DNA of 64,000 nucleotides from Pempheris klunzingeri (GCF_042242105.1 NC_092014.1:3337874-3401873); one strand, 5' to 3'; shown: positions 37,784 through 49,480, counted from the stretch's first letter. Made by a program: numbers and translations. Notes: a model not told the origin generated them from the sequence alone.

Positions 37784-38439
37784 GAATAATAGAAACACGT
37801 GCCAGAATAACACAGTACAGTCCAACACCACCTCACACTGCATCCTCCAAAATTATAATGGATTATTTGTAGGTTAGGTGCACATCGTATAGTTTCTTAT
37901 CACTCTTACAATATATCAATAAAGACCAATATTTTACATAGCAACATTTCTCTCTTGTACAATGTACCTTTGCTGGCTCTATCTTAATAAACACAACTGA
38001 TTCTTTGTTTATATCTATTGTGGATACTAATTTCTTAATTTGTTCACTGCATTGCCAACACAATTCATTACCAACTAGCATATATACATATTGTTGTGGC
38101 CCATCAGTCATTCTATATATGTACTCTGGTTTTATGTTGACTCGTTTTCTGTAAATTTAGTTATTGGATAGCCAAAAGAATGAAAATGTCTTTTCCTTTT
38201 TCCCCCTCTGACTCCTGTTTGGTCCGATGAGTCAGTTTGTGTCTGGCAAGAGAAAATCACTATTGTGGAGAGAAAAAAATAACAAAAAATCATCACTTAA
38301 GAAGAAAACTTCCACTAAATCGCAAGAATCCTAAAACACAAAGTACAAGGTGAACTACGGCTCGAAGCTCTTAAAAAAACTCAGCTAACTCAACTAAATG
38401 CTGCTCTGACACAAAGGAAAAGACGAACTGGCACAGAAC

Positions 38440-38527
38440 AATGGACATGGATTATCTATATCTCTATCTCTATCTCTATATCTATAGAGAGATAGACATA
38501 GATATATATATATATATATATATATAG
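38440..38527. repeat. TATC/AT simple repeat with internal palindrome
   Basis: TATCTCTATCTCTATCTC leads into CTATAGAGAGATAG (palindromic) and an (AT)n run. It adjoins the Tc1 remnant and may have replaced its left terminal repeat. Confidence 0.75.
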
Positions 38528-38534
38528 ATATACT

Positions 38535-39545
38535 ATACAGTGGAAAATGTATCATGAAAGTAGAGCATTTAAGTAGAAGCATCTCAAACACTTTATTTAA
38601 ACAAAAGCTAACAACAGTGGTGGATTTACCACAACAAACAACAACAGTGTCTCAATAACTTGTCATGAGTCCTTGAGCATCAATTACAGCTTGATAACGA
38701 CGTCTCATGCTGCTCACAAGTCGACTTATTGTCTGCTGAGGCGACCTTGATGATGAGGCCTTGATGAGCTGGGGCATTGTCGTCCATGAAGATGAAATCA
38801 GGCCAGTGTTGTTCATGCGGAGGCACAATGACTGGATTAATGATGTTATTCAGGAAGTATCGGCTTGTCACAGTGCCATTCACAAGGTGTAGGGCAGTTC
38901 TGTACTGACTAGACACACCTGCCCACACTTTAACACCACCACTTCCAAAGGCTCCTCTGGTGACATCCATCCATCAAGGCCTTTGTTTCTGCTCAATGTG
39001 AATCGACTTTCATCAGAGAACAGCACTGAGGCCCACTGGTCCCTCGTCCAGCACAGATGCTCCCTGGCCCATGCAAGACGATGACACCTGTGCCTGGTGG
39101 GGTGGTCAGGTACCCTTGCAGGTCGTTTAGCACGCAGACCATGCTGATGTAAGCGGTTTCGAATGGTCTGACGGGACACTCGGTTGTCTCTCATCTCCCT
39201 TAAATGTGTCTGGAGCTGAGTGACATTCACCATCCGGTTCTGCAGGTCACTGTTCACAATGAAGCGGTCGTCAGTGTGGGATGTGGCCAAAGGACGTCCA
39301 CTTCTCTGCCTTTCTGTGACTCTTCAGTCTCTCTGTATCTCTGTTGCAACCTGCTGATGACACTCTGTGGCAACTAACCTCTGAGAACATCCCGTTTGAA
39401 GCCTCGCAATGGCCAGGTACTGTTGATCGATTGTTAGGCGTCGTCTTGGTCTCTTGATGTCAAAATGTGAACAGTACGATGAAGAGGACTGTTTAAATAC
39501 AAATTGTCACTGAACCAGAACATTTCCAATATGCTCACTGCAATA
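38535..39545 (-). mobile_element. Tc1-like element (SDESRF family), transposase pseudogene
   Basis: On the minus strand, 38880-39290 encodes the second helix-turn-helix and first catalytic Asp (SDESRFTLSRN), and 38745-38970 encodes GGVKVWAGVSS and MDDNAPAHQG with the second Asp. The two are in different frames, and about 200 bp up to the catalytic Glu is deleted. The start codon is ATC rather than ATG beside RPRRRLTIDQQ. Related to the copies at 51.5 and 63.7 kb. Confidence 0.82.
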
Positions 39546-39967
39546 AAATTGTATGCAGTGCTTTATTTTACAGCCAGAATATCTACAACTATACTGTATT
39601 TACAGTAACGGTCCATATTAACATGAGAATATGTTTAAATGGTTTTCAAAAAATAAGACAATGCTACCTTTTAAATAAATGGTGAGAGTTTGGAGGCAAG
39701 AAACGCAAGACGAGTGATGGCATGGAGGTAATAATTTAATATAACTGCAGGGCACAAATTGCTGCAGTGCATCTCTTTGAACTCATGATGGTATAAAAGC
39801 TTAACATGCATTAGAAATGTCACATCTGTCCTGTTTGAACTGTGGTTGAAAAAGAAATTGATAATGTCTCATCCCTTCTTGAATGGTTTTTTCTTGTATC
39901 AGTGGGATGTTGGCAGCCAAACAGGTTTGGCTCTGACTTGTTTCATACTTAAGTGTGCAGCTCATCG

Positions 39968-39995
39968 TGCATAATAGTCTAAAAGAGGAAGGAAG
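39968..39995 (+). promoter_or_regulatory. gene 4 promoter block
   Basis: TGCATAATAGTCTAAAAGAG then GAAGGAAG, 81 bp before the first ATG, the shortest distance in the family. Confidence 0.55.
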
Positions 39996-40075
39996 TCCTG
40001 CTGTTTAACGGTGTGATATCTGTCTACTGCTTTCACATCGGGCATGTCTTATTGTCTCTGAAGCCTCACAGAGAG

Positions 40076-43000
40076 ATGAGAGGAGCAGCTATGAGTTTAA
40101 CGGCAGCCGCGAGTGGATTTGTTGTCTTCCTTCTCTCTGTGTCAGGTGCTGTATATCTACGGTTGTAATCATTTGATTAAAAGAGGGAAGCCCGGGGAAA
40201 ATATGGGACTAGATGATCAGAGTTGTGTGAGGGGCAAATGATGATGTTGTTGCCTCTTCTGCTTGTTCCTTTTGCATATAGTATCTGTGTGCTAAGCACT
40301 TTTTCATGCTGTAAAGCCTGTGAAAACCTGTCACTGCTGTAAAACCTACATTTGCTGTGAAACCGACCCTGGCTGCAGAAGTGCCAGCTGGTTAGTTTCT
40401 GTCCACAGGTACTTTTACTTGACTTTCATCTGCATCAAACCCTGCTAGTTTCGTCTATACTGTATGATCTCTGTGTGCTGTTCCCATGCTCCGTGTTGAG
40501 ATTTTATCTTATCTTTGTATTACAGCTGCTGACAGACTTTTGTCAAACTTCATACTTCTGCATTTCTTTGTGTTTTCAACACTTCAGACAGACGCAATAT
40601 GACCACAGAGTGAACAAAGGGGAAACTAACTAAGAAGACAAGTCTTAAATATGATAATAATAATCGAATACTTTAAAGTCAGTAAACTGTATCAAAGAAC
40701 ATAGTTCCACTACATTTTTGTGGTGTTCATCCACTCCTGTGCAGTGACTGTGTAACTGAGCAAGCACTTTGTGGACTACTCTCTGCCCGTGTTTACCCCC
40801 AATTCATTCAGAAATAAAGTCCTGAAGCATTGTTTTTACCAGGACTAAGGAGGAAGTCAAAAAGGGTGTTGACATCGGAAAAGAATGCCTTTTATTCATT
40901 TTCTGTTTAGAGGACTTTTTGTTGACACATAAGATGCACTTTTCAGGAATTTTGTTGACACCTCAAGTCCCCTCACTTCACCTGAAGGCTGCTCCTGCTT
41001 CAAATGCTCCACAATCATTCTGGTCCCCAAGAAACCCTCTACCGCAGGATTAAATGACTACAGGCCCATCGTCCTGATGTCTGTGTTCATGAAATCCTTC
41101 GAGGGGCTGGTGTTGTCCTGCCTCTGGGATACCACAGGCTCTCTGTTGGGCACTCTGCAGTTTGCCTACCTGGCAAACAGCTCAGTGGATGATGCAGTCA
41201 AATTAGAACTGCAATACATCCTGCAACACCTCAACTCCTTAGGGGAGTCCCAGCCCCCACTCGTCAGTGGATTATGATCCTGGATCCTGATAGAGGGGAG
41301 GCAGCAGGTGAGGCAGGGGGACATCACATCCAGCATCCTGTCAATCAACACTGATGCTCCCCAGAGACGTGCGCTCTTCCCTCTGCTACTCTCTGAAAAC
41401 AATGTGCAATAATCCTGTTACACCAAACATCCAGTGCACTGCATTCATTCTTGATTTTATTTTTGTGCTTTATACACACAGTTGCCAAATATAAATCTGA
41501 GCACACTGTATGTACTGTATACATCCATATCCTAAATATCCTAAATATTTTCACAATCTAAATGTTTGTGTTTATGTTTATATTGTCCTTTTCTTTTGCT
41601 GTATGTTCAGTGGAAAATATGATGTATTCCACTTCAGTTGAATGCATGATTTGGAGCTTTTTATGACAATGACTGCAGATAATTGGTGTGATGATTGAGG
41701 AATTTGAAACTTTGCTTTTGCCCCCAAACCGTACTGGTTGTATGATACAGTTTGACTTATTAACTGACTGTTAACTGAACTGACTGTTGTTCATTTTGAT
41801 CCTGTGTACTCTGTGTTGCAGTGGCACAAGGTCCAGAGGGCTGGAAAGTGACTTACTCTTCTACTCAGATCTGCGCTGTAATAGGATCAGCAGTGGACAT
41901 GCACTGCACCTTTGAATACCCACCCATGTGGAATGAAAACGTTAACACTTTTTTGAAATCATTCTGGTATGTAACACAAAGCTCTGACCTGAAAGAAGAC
42001 TCGGCGTATTCAGGTCGTGTGCAGTATCACTCTAATGAGAGCGACAGCACAATGACAATCAGTGATCTGAGGGAGAGCGACTCAACTGTGTACATCTTCA
42101 GATTTATAACAAGTCAAGCGGGATTTTATGGTGTAGGTGGAGTCACTCTGTCTGTCACAGGTAACATTTGTATCTAAATATAATATAATATAATAATAAA
42201 ATGCTGTGAATGTTTCTGTAAGTCTTTGAATGTATGTACGAACATAACTAACATGTCTGTTCTTTCTACACATATTCAGATCTCCGGGTGGAGGTGACGG
42301 GATCACGATCACGTTCACTTTCACTAAAGTGTGTCAGCAGTTGTCGAGGTCGTCCTTCCTACATCTGGTTCGAGAATGGACAGACAGTTTCTAAAGGCAC
42401 ATATTATACTTATTCAGACCCTGCACATAACTATTCCTGTGCTGTCAAAGGATACAAGGACTTCCCCTCTCCTCCAGTGTGTGAGTTTACTTACAGTCTT
42501 CCACTGATATAACACCATCTGGTAGAGCCTTTAATCTCTTGTACTGCACCTTAACTGCGTGTAACTCAGTGATATTTGGTGATTCGTTGTGCAGAACAGG
42601 ATGAAAACCAAATCTCTGGCCAATGAGATTACACACACGTCATATAATTATCTGTTATTCATCATTTTCACTGGTGTTAAGTCTGTGAGGTTTATGCATT
42701 TAAGGTTTACACACACACACACACACACACACGGTGCAGCAGCTGCAGTGTAATCACAATAATGACTGAAAGAAGATGAGGGAAACTTCTTAAAGGACCA
42801 CCGCTCTCCTTCATTGTGTGTTTACGTGAACTGTTGTCCATTTAAAACATGTTCCACTGCAAAAACTCAACCTCCTCTTCAAATTAAAAGTTAAATGTGT
42901 TCATGTTTTCTCTTTCAGATGCCCCGAGGATTCCCTCTGTGTCAGTGAGTCCCTCTGAGATAGTGGAGGGCAGCCCAGTGACTCTGACCTGCAGCAGTGA

Positions 43001-45531
43001 TGCTAACCCACCAGCTACTTACATTTGGAACACGAAGGGAAATCCAGATCCTGCACCTCTGAGTAAAGAACCGCAGCTTTTCTTCGGTTCCATCCAGCCC
43101 TCTGACTCTGGAGAGTATTTCTGTATAGCTGAGAATGTGTTGTCATGGAAGACATCTGAATACGTCTTTATTAATGTGAAATGTGAGTAAAACACACATG
43201 ATAACTACATGGATCTTCAGGGGACACAAACCATCAGTTACCCTGAAAACCTAGCAATGATGTTCATGTACAAGTAGTTTGTTCTTCCCCATACATTTTT
43301 TGGACTGTAGAAAAGGCTAACCATACAAGTTTCCTTCAGTTCAGCCTCCTGCCTGTCACAAAGCCACCTCAAGAGTTTGAGATGCTTCCACACGCAGAAC
43401 TATTACTCATATCAACACAACACGTAGCACCAAAAAAAAAAAAATCCTCATTTTTGTTGATGTATTTTATGTTTTTTCAGATGGTCCAAAGAATGCATCT
43501 GTGTCAGTGAGTCCCTCTGCTGAGATAGAGGAGGGCAGCTCAGTCAATCTGACCTGCAGCAGTGATGCTAACCCAGCAGCTAACTACACCTGGTACAAGG
43601 AGGACCAGGTACTGTTTCAGGGACAAGAGGGAAGTTATTCCTTCACGTCCATCAGCTCCGAGGACAGAGGGATCTACTATTGCAAGTCTCAGAATCAGTA
43701 TGGACAGATCATGTCATCGTCTCTATCAGTAGATGTCCAGTGTGAGTATTAAACAGAAGCATATCTGGTTTCCTCGTGATTAAGTGGCATATGCTCTGTA
43801 GCCACAGTGTACTTGGTATTTTTTGGTACAAATCTACTCACAATGTCCAGAGAAGTATTGTGAACTCATTGTTTAGTTGTTTCAGTGGTCTATTTGTGTA
43901 GGTTGACAGACAACGATGGCTCTGAAAAGGCAAAGCACAAGTTTTTGTTCACAAAACTCATGCCCTCAAACAAAAATGCAACATTTGCCATGTTAACAAT
44001 TAATACGTACATCATCTTCTGATGTGAATAACACATGTGGTCTCTTTAAATCTCCTCCAGATGCTCCAAGACTTCCCTCTGTGTCAGTGAGTCCCTCTGC
44101 TGAGATAGTGGAGGGCAGCTCAGTCAATCTGACCTGCAGCAGTGATGCTAACCCAGCAGCTAACTACACCTGGTACAAGGAGGACGAAGACTCACCAACA
44201 GCATCAGGACAGATCTTCACCATCACTGACTTCAGAGCTGAACACAGTGGGAATTATTACTGTGAAGCCCGGAACAGTAGAGGACGCCATAATAACACCT
44301 TACATCTGGCTTTGGCAGGCAAGTTAAGATATATTACATTGTCCATCAATGTCAAGTGTCAGTGATCCAAGACAAAGAACGCAGAGTTCAGTCCAGTATA
44401 TTATAAATATAGCTAAATATCAATATTGTTATCCAGTATTGGTCCGTCTGTGCAACATGGGCCCACAGGCCGAGATATTCCACCTGTACTGAGCAGGAAA
44501 TAAATGGATGGAATATGTCTTTTGACTGTTTTGCCATATCACTCCATAGGACCAGTGGGCTGTAAATCAATCAATCTTTAATTCACAACATTAACATTAT
44601 GTCAAAACGCTTTCCATAAAGAGCAGAGTCTAGACCAAACTCTTTAATTAAGAGAGAGACCCAGTGATTCAGGAATTCAAGATGAAGGATTCAAGAATCC
44701 CCACATGACTGTAATCAACTGTCTGTGCTTCCTTTTAGATAAAAGATTAATGAAATTAACAGCAGTTGGAATAATCGCTGTTGTTCTCCTGGCTGTCGTA
44801 GCCCTCTTTCTACTCCTGTGGATTAGGTGAGCAGTTGTGATTTCACAGATTATTGAAAATGAGTTTGTCTAAAACATTTGATAATCTTTTTAAATTAATT
44901 CCTCTCCCTAGAAAAAAGCCTGAGGAGCCTGAAGAGCCTGAAGAGAGACCAGACAGAAGGGAACAGGTGAGAATGGTCGTGTATATTATTCTAGTAAAAA
45001 AAAGAAAATCCACTCCTGTGCAGTCTCATCTTGGATGTAATAGATTCCCAGCACATCCTGAAGTTTTCTCACTTTCTGCCTGCCGTTGTTTTGACCTTCA
45101 CTGACCTGGCTGCAGTCCTCTGCAGGAATCACATGAAAGACCTGCTCATGCAAAATGTGTAGCTGCGATTAATTTGGATTTACCTGATCAGGAAAAGCCA
45201 GAGGAGCAGGATGAGCTTCAATATGCCTCCATCCACTTCTCCAGCGATCCTCTCTACTCCAACATCAGATCAGTTCAGCTCCTCCGACACGCCGAGCAAC
45301 AGGAAGTCGTTGAGTATGCTGCTGTCAAGTTTAAGGCTCCTCCGAGGTGAGCATCACTGCAAGATTAAACTGACATAACTTAAATTATGCATTCAGCTTA
45401 AATGATGAACGCTCTGATTTTACGTTTTTGCTATCACAGTTGAGATATGATGGGAATGCGCCTGATTTTTCTGAACCAGAGGTCAAGAAACTGAAGAGGA
45501 TCCGGCTGCGTTGTGCAGCACAGTCACCTAA
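40076..45531 (+). CDS. CD22/Siglec-like inhibitory receptor, gene 4 (5 Ig domains)
   Basis: Exons: 40076-40145, 41822-42160, 42280-42480, 42919-43182, 43481-43741, 44061-44318, 44739-44826, 44912-44966, 45192-45346, 45480-45531; about 580 aa. Order: signal, V (to 136), C2a (to 203), three I-set/C2 (to 464), TM (about 472-492), tail. V has MHCTF and YIFRF (Arg 42100-42102) but no E-strand Cys. Motifs LQYASI, PLYSNI and VEYAAV are kept; the last is ALCSTV, with Tyr changed to Cys (TGC 45514-45516). The exon at 44061 uses a GC donor (GCAG|GCAAGT). For the last exon I chose the acceptor CTGAACCAG, because its product aligns with the gene 1 terminus. The earlier AG at 45439 would give one Ser then stop. 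The upstream ATG at 40076 is in frame with the family-typical start at 40091. Confidence 0.82.
40960..41300 (+). mobile_element. LINE reverse transcriptase fragment in gene 4 intron 1
   Basis: Broken frames encode IILVPKKPSTAGLNDYRPIV, VFMKSFEGLVL, LQFAYLANSSVDDAV and LQYILQHLN. These are RT blocks of a CR1/Rex1-like fish LINE, possibly the same family as the fragment at the window start. Confidence 0.75.
41822..42160 (+). other. gene 4 exon 2: V-set domain
   Basis: A 339-nt phase 1-1 exon with ICAV, MHCTF and IFRF. The B-strand Cys has no E-strand partner (DSTMTI), so its bond would differ from genes 1 and 2. Confidence 0.75.
42709..42733 (+). repeat. (CA)n microsatellite
   Basis: Twelve CA units immediately before the C2a relic of gene 4. 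A shorter (CA)n lies at the same place in gene 3 (32142-32157), so the repeat predates the duplication. Confidence 0.85.
42734..42832 (+). pseudogene. C2a exon relic in gene 4 intron
   Basis: AGCAGCTGCAGT, GATGAGGGAAACTTCTTA and CGCTCTCCTTCATTGTGTGT match parts of live C2a exons in order. The donor GTGTGAGT has decayed. Same position as the relic in gene 3. Confidence 0.6.
44567..44665 (+). repeat. interspersed repeat copy (AATCAATCTTTAATTCACAA type)
   Basis: Same family as 29654, and the allelic-like partner of 59025-59135. It is part of the 3' module shared by genes 4 and 5. Confidence 0.7.
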
Positions 45532-46091
45532 ACCCAGTGATCACAACACGGATCGCATTTATTTGTTTCTTTTTAAGATTTGTATTCAAGCAGATTTTTA
45601 AAACAGAGTTCTGCTGGCGGGCCTCTCCAAGAGTAAACCGTAGAGACAATCATATATCTCAGAGAAGCTTTTTTTGATAGCCTACATTCAACTTTTGCAA
45701 GTGCTCACCTTGTCTTTTTTCCTTTGCGTGAGTCAGCTGTGCAGAGGATGTAAAGTATTTCATGACTTCATGCATTAAGCTGTAAATATAGTTTGTGTAA
45801 ACATGCTTTTTACGGCCACCTGATGAATGAAAGGTCAGTATTCAGTGAGCTTTTATCCTTGGCTTGAATTGATCTCCAACCACTTGTCTTATTTTATATA
45901 GATTCTGATATTTTATGTAAATTTTATAAGCTGCGTCACAAGTTTCACACATGAAATGAAGTGAAATATAGTGCAATGGATTCTATGTGGCATTAAACAC
46001 CATCTGCATGTTGATAATGTGATATTTTTTTTAAAGTAAATCTCCTTTTGATGGGGTAATTCCGTGTATAGCACTGATTTTATTGGATGCA

Positions 46092-46097
46092 AATAAA
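46092..46097 (+). terminator. possible gene 4 poly(A) signal
   Basis: AATAAA about 560 bp downstream of the stop, just before the retroelement block begins. Confidence 0.4.
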
Positions 46098-46214
46098 ATC
46101 AGCTTTCTGAGTTAATCATTGTGGAATGATTCATCCTCATAGATGCATAAAACGTTCTTGTTGAGTGGAAACCTACTCTAATGATATACTTTAATGATAT
46201 TATGGGGTATATTC

Positions 46215-46375
46215 TAATCGCTGTGAACTGCCGAATGGTTTGCCAGAACTTCCTTGAGGCCACGCGAAAGTCCTTCTCCGTAGCCTCCCCAAACCACGCG
46301 AAAGTCCTTCTCCGTAGCCTCCCCAAACTCCTCCCACACCCGGGTTTTCGCCTCAGCGACCACTGAAGCCGCAAA
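46215..46375 (-). mobile_element. LINE linker-region scrap with 34-bp tandem duplication
   Basis: The minus strand encodes AEAKTRVWEEFGEATEKDFR and FWQTIR, known from the segment between endonuclease and RT of fish LINEs. The unit CCACGCGAAAGTCCTTC and following 17 bp occurs twice (46260-46293 and 46294-46327), shifting the frame. Confidence 0.65.
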
Positions 46376-46508
46376 CTTTCTGGCCCCCGATACCAATCTG
46401 CTCCTTCAGGATGATCAGATCAGATCAGATGACACGACCACAAAGTCGATCATAGATCTTTGGCCTAAGGTGGTCTGGTACCACGTCCACTTATGAATCC
46501 TGAAACCT

Positions 46509-49025
46509 ATGAAACCTGCCTGCTGTGAGAATCCCTCTCACCTCCGTCTCCGTCAGAAGTGTGAGTTCCGTGCCTCCTCTGTCTCATTCCTGGGATACAT
46601 CGTGGCTGAAGGAAGTATCCAAATGGACCCAGCGAAAGTTTCTGCAGTCACCTCCTGGCCTGTTCCTGACTCCCACAAGCAATTGCAGCGCTTCCTGGGG
46701 TTCGCCAACTTCTATCGTTGCTTCATACGCAACTACAGCTCTGTGGCCGCTCCTCTCACTGCCCTCACCAGCTCCAAGATACCAGTGGTCCCCCGCCCGC
46801 CCATGAGGCATTCCAGATCCAGAAGTACAGGTTTACTTCAGCACCCATCCTCCAGATACCTGACCCTGATCGCCAGTTCGTGGTGGAGGTGGATGCCTCA
46901 GATCTGGGGGTAGGAGGCGTCCTGTCCCAAAGGTCCGCCTCAGATCAGAAGCTCCACCCCTGCGCCTTCTTCTCTCTGCGCTTGTCACCTGCAGAGAAGA
47001 ATTATGACATTGGGAATAGGGAACTGCTGGCAGTAAAGATGGTCCTGGAGGAGTGGCAGCATTGGTTGGAGGGCACCAAAGAACCCTTCGTGGTTTGGAC
47101 TGAACTCTTGTCAGGCTCGCTGGTCTCTCTTTTTTACCCGCTTCCACTTCACCCTCTCCTACCGTCCGGGGTCCCGCAATGCCAAGCCTGACACCCTGTC
47201 TTGGCAGTTCCTGAAGGGAGAGGATTCTGTTGAGGGGCCTGCTACCATCCTCTCTCCCTGTGTCATCGCCGCCCTGACCTGGGATATCGAGGAGAGAGTG
47301 AGGGCCGCCACCGAGGGTCAGCCTGGTCCCAGCACCTGTCTGACCAACTGCCTGTACGTCCCAGAAGCCCTGAGGTCGGAGGTTCTGAATTGGGCCTACA
47401 CCTCCAAACTCACCTGCCATCCGGGTTCCCAACGAACGCGAGACATCCTCCTCCAGCGCTTCTGGTGGCCCACCGTGGGGGAGGACACCCGAGAGGCCTG
47501 CCCCATCTGCAACCAGCACAAAGCTTCCCATCAGGCCCCAGCAGGACTTCTTCAACCTCTTCCAGTCCCTCATCGGCCCTGGTCTCACATATCCTTGGAC
47601 TTTGTCCCGGGCCTCCCTCCTTCTGATGGGAGAACAGTCATCTTCTCGGTGGTCGACCGATTCAGCAAGATGGTCCACTCTGTGTCCCTGCCCAAACTGC
47701 CATCTGCCAAGGAGACTGCTCAGTTGGTCCTGCTCCACGTTTTCCGGCTGCATGGTCTCCCTGTTGATGTGGTGTCCAACTGGAGTCCTCAGTTCTCTCC
47801 GGTCTTTTGGAAGGAGTTCTGCAGCCTGATGGGAGCCACTGCCAGTCTCTCCTCCAGGTTCCATCCCCAATCCAAAGGGCAGACAGAGAGGATGAACCAG
47901 GAGATGGAGACAGCCTTGCGCTGCATGGTCTCCCAGAATTCATCTTCCTGGTCCCAGCAGCTCCTGTGGGTGGAGTATGCCCACAACTCCCTCACCAGCT
48001 CCGCCACAGGCCTTTCCACCTTCCATTGTGTGTATGGTTATCAGCCTCTGCTCTTTCGGGCCTGGGAGAGAGAGGTCTCCTGCCCTGCTGCTCAAGCCTT
48101 CATCCGCCGTTGTCGTTGGACCTGGGCCCAGGCCCTCCAGCACTCCGTCGGTCGCTATACTGCCTCTGCCAACCGGTGGCGTTCTTCAGCCCCAGTCTAC
48201 CAGGTTGGGCAGAGGGTATGGCTGTGCGCCCGGGACCTGCCACTCCAGGTAGAATCCAAGAAACTGGCACCCAGGTTCGTTAGCCCATTCCCCATCCAAA
48301 GAATCATCAGCTCGATGGCAGTGAGACTGAGCCTTCCGCGCTCCATGCGCATTCATCCCACCTTCCATGTTTCCAAGGTGAATCCCTCTGTCGCCGGCGG
48401 TTCCACCTCCTCGATGGGGGTCCAGTCTTCTCTGTCAGACGCCTGGTTCGTTCTCGTCGTCGTGGGAGGGGACTTGTGGTATCTGGTGGGTGCATCAAAG
48501 GAGTGTTATTAACGATTGTGTCAGTTTGGTATTTGTGTCTGTTTATCTAAAGGAATCAGACCTGGGAAAGCATGACCTAGGCAGGAGTGACCTGACCTTT
48601 GCCTCCTTATCTGGACACAGAGAAAAGCAGATGTTTATGTTACATTCCTTTGCATTTCAACAAAGACACCAGATGCTGAGCTAGGTGGTCAAGAAGAGTA
48701 TATAAGGTGACCACAGAGTGGGCTCACGAGGAGACGAGGACAAAGGCAGTAGATTTGGCTAGGGGTTATGCTTTCTGTTCCTACAATTGGCTGAACGTCT
48801 TCTCAGGCCTCCATGGTGCCTGTTAGACTACTGACCTTTTTGCAATAAACCTATTTTTATTCATTAAGTCGTTGTCAGCGGAAGTTTCCTTTCATCAGCT
48901 GCACATCATCATCATCAGAGAAGATACGACAGACTCCAGTACCTCGTCGACTGGGAGTGCTACGGCCCTGAGGAGAGGTCCTGGGTTCCTGCTCGCCACA
49001 TCCTTGATCCAGACCTCATCCTTTG
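46509..49025 (+). mobile_element. Gypsy chromovirus-like retrotransposon remnant (RT end, RNase H, integrase, chromodomain)
   Basis: The order of parts is normal for Gypsy pol but frames shift. RT C-terminus (46540-46790): VSFLGYIV and [19 protein letters not shown]. RNase H (46850-47100): [14 protein letters not shown] and [18 protein letters not shown]. Integrase (47298-48250): HPGSQRT, CPICNQHK, SHISLDFVPGLP, VSNWSPQF and QTERMNQEME. The second catalytic Asp is Asn (SNW for the usual SDR). A chromodomain piece RSRRRGRGL ends at 48474 and resumes at 48932 ([17 protein letters not shown]), split by a solo LTR. gag, protease, most of RT and its own LTRs are absent. Dead copy. Confidence 0.85.
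48475..48931 (+). mobile_element. solo LTR inserted in the Gypsy chromodomain, GACT target duplication
   Basis: 457 bp starting TGTGGTATC and ending GATACGACA, which are inverted copies with one mismatch (TG...CA ends). GACT flanks both sides (48471-48474 and 48932-48935). Removing the insert rejoins the chromodomain in frame. Inside are a TATA box (TATATAA, 48699-48705) and AATAAA (48844-48849) in the order expected of U3-R. No coding part of the donor element remains. Strand from TATA-poly(A) order. Confidence 0.85.
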
Positions 49026-49480
49026 TCAGGAAATATAAGATGAACAGGATGAACAAAATGCTACTACAGTTACCCTGAGTGGGTGAGAGGGGGCTGAGAT
49101 GGTTTGTGACCACAGCTTTCAAAAAAACAGTGGTTAAGCTACCGGCTGTACTGCAAATTGTCACATTTATACTTTTTTTAATGCAAAACTTATAAATAGT
49201 AATAGATCTTGCTTCAAGGCATCATATGCAGACTTGATTATTATGTGGTGCATTATTTCATAGTCGTGGTGGTGAGTTTTCAGTGAAAGTGTAAAGTGAC
49301 TTCTGCAGGAACTTGGTCAAGTTGTTCACTGCTGAGAGGATTAAAGGAACACTTTTTAGATACTCAAGTTTGCCCTCATTTACAATAAATCTCTTTTAAC
49401 AGCAAGCCACGAGACTGGCGTCCCATTCTGCTAAAAGAAACAAGTCATATTCTTGGCTGTATTCTGGCGTCGGGGTCATC

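Noticed and set aside
38680..39290. Possible host gene on the minus strand
   Set aside because: Residues match Tc1 transposase motifs in two frames; a dead transposon.
46833..47870. 345-aa minus-strand open frame
   Set aside because: A shadow of Gypsy RNase H/integrase in GC-rich sequence; composition is Gly/Arg/Pro-rich with no recognisable fold.
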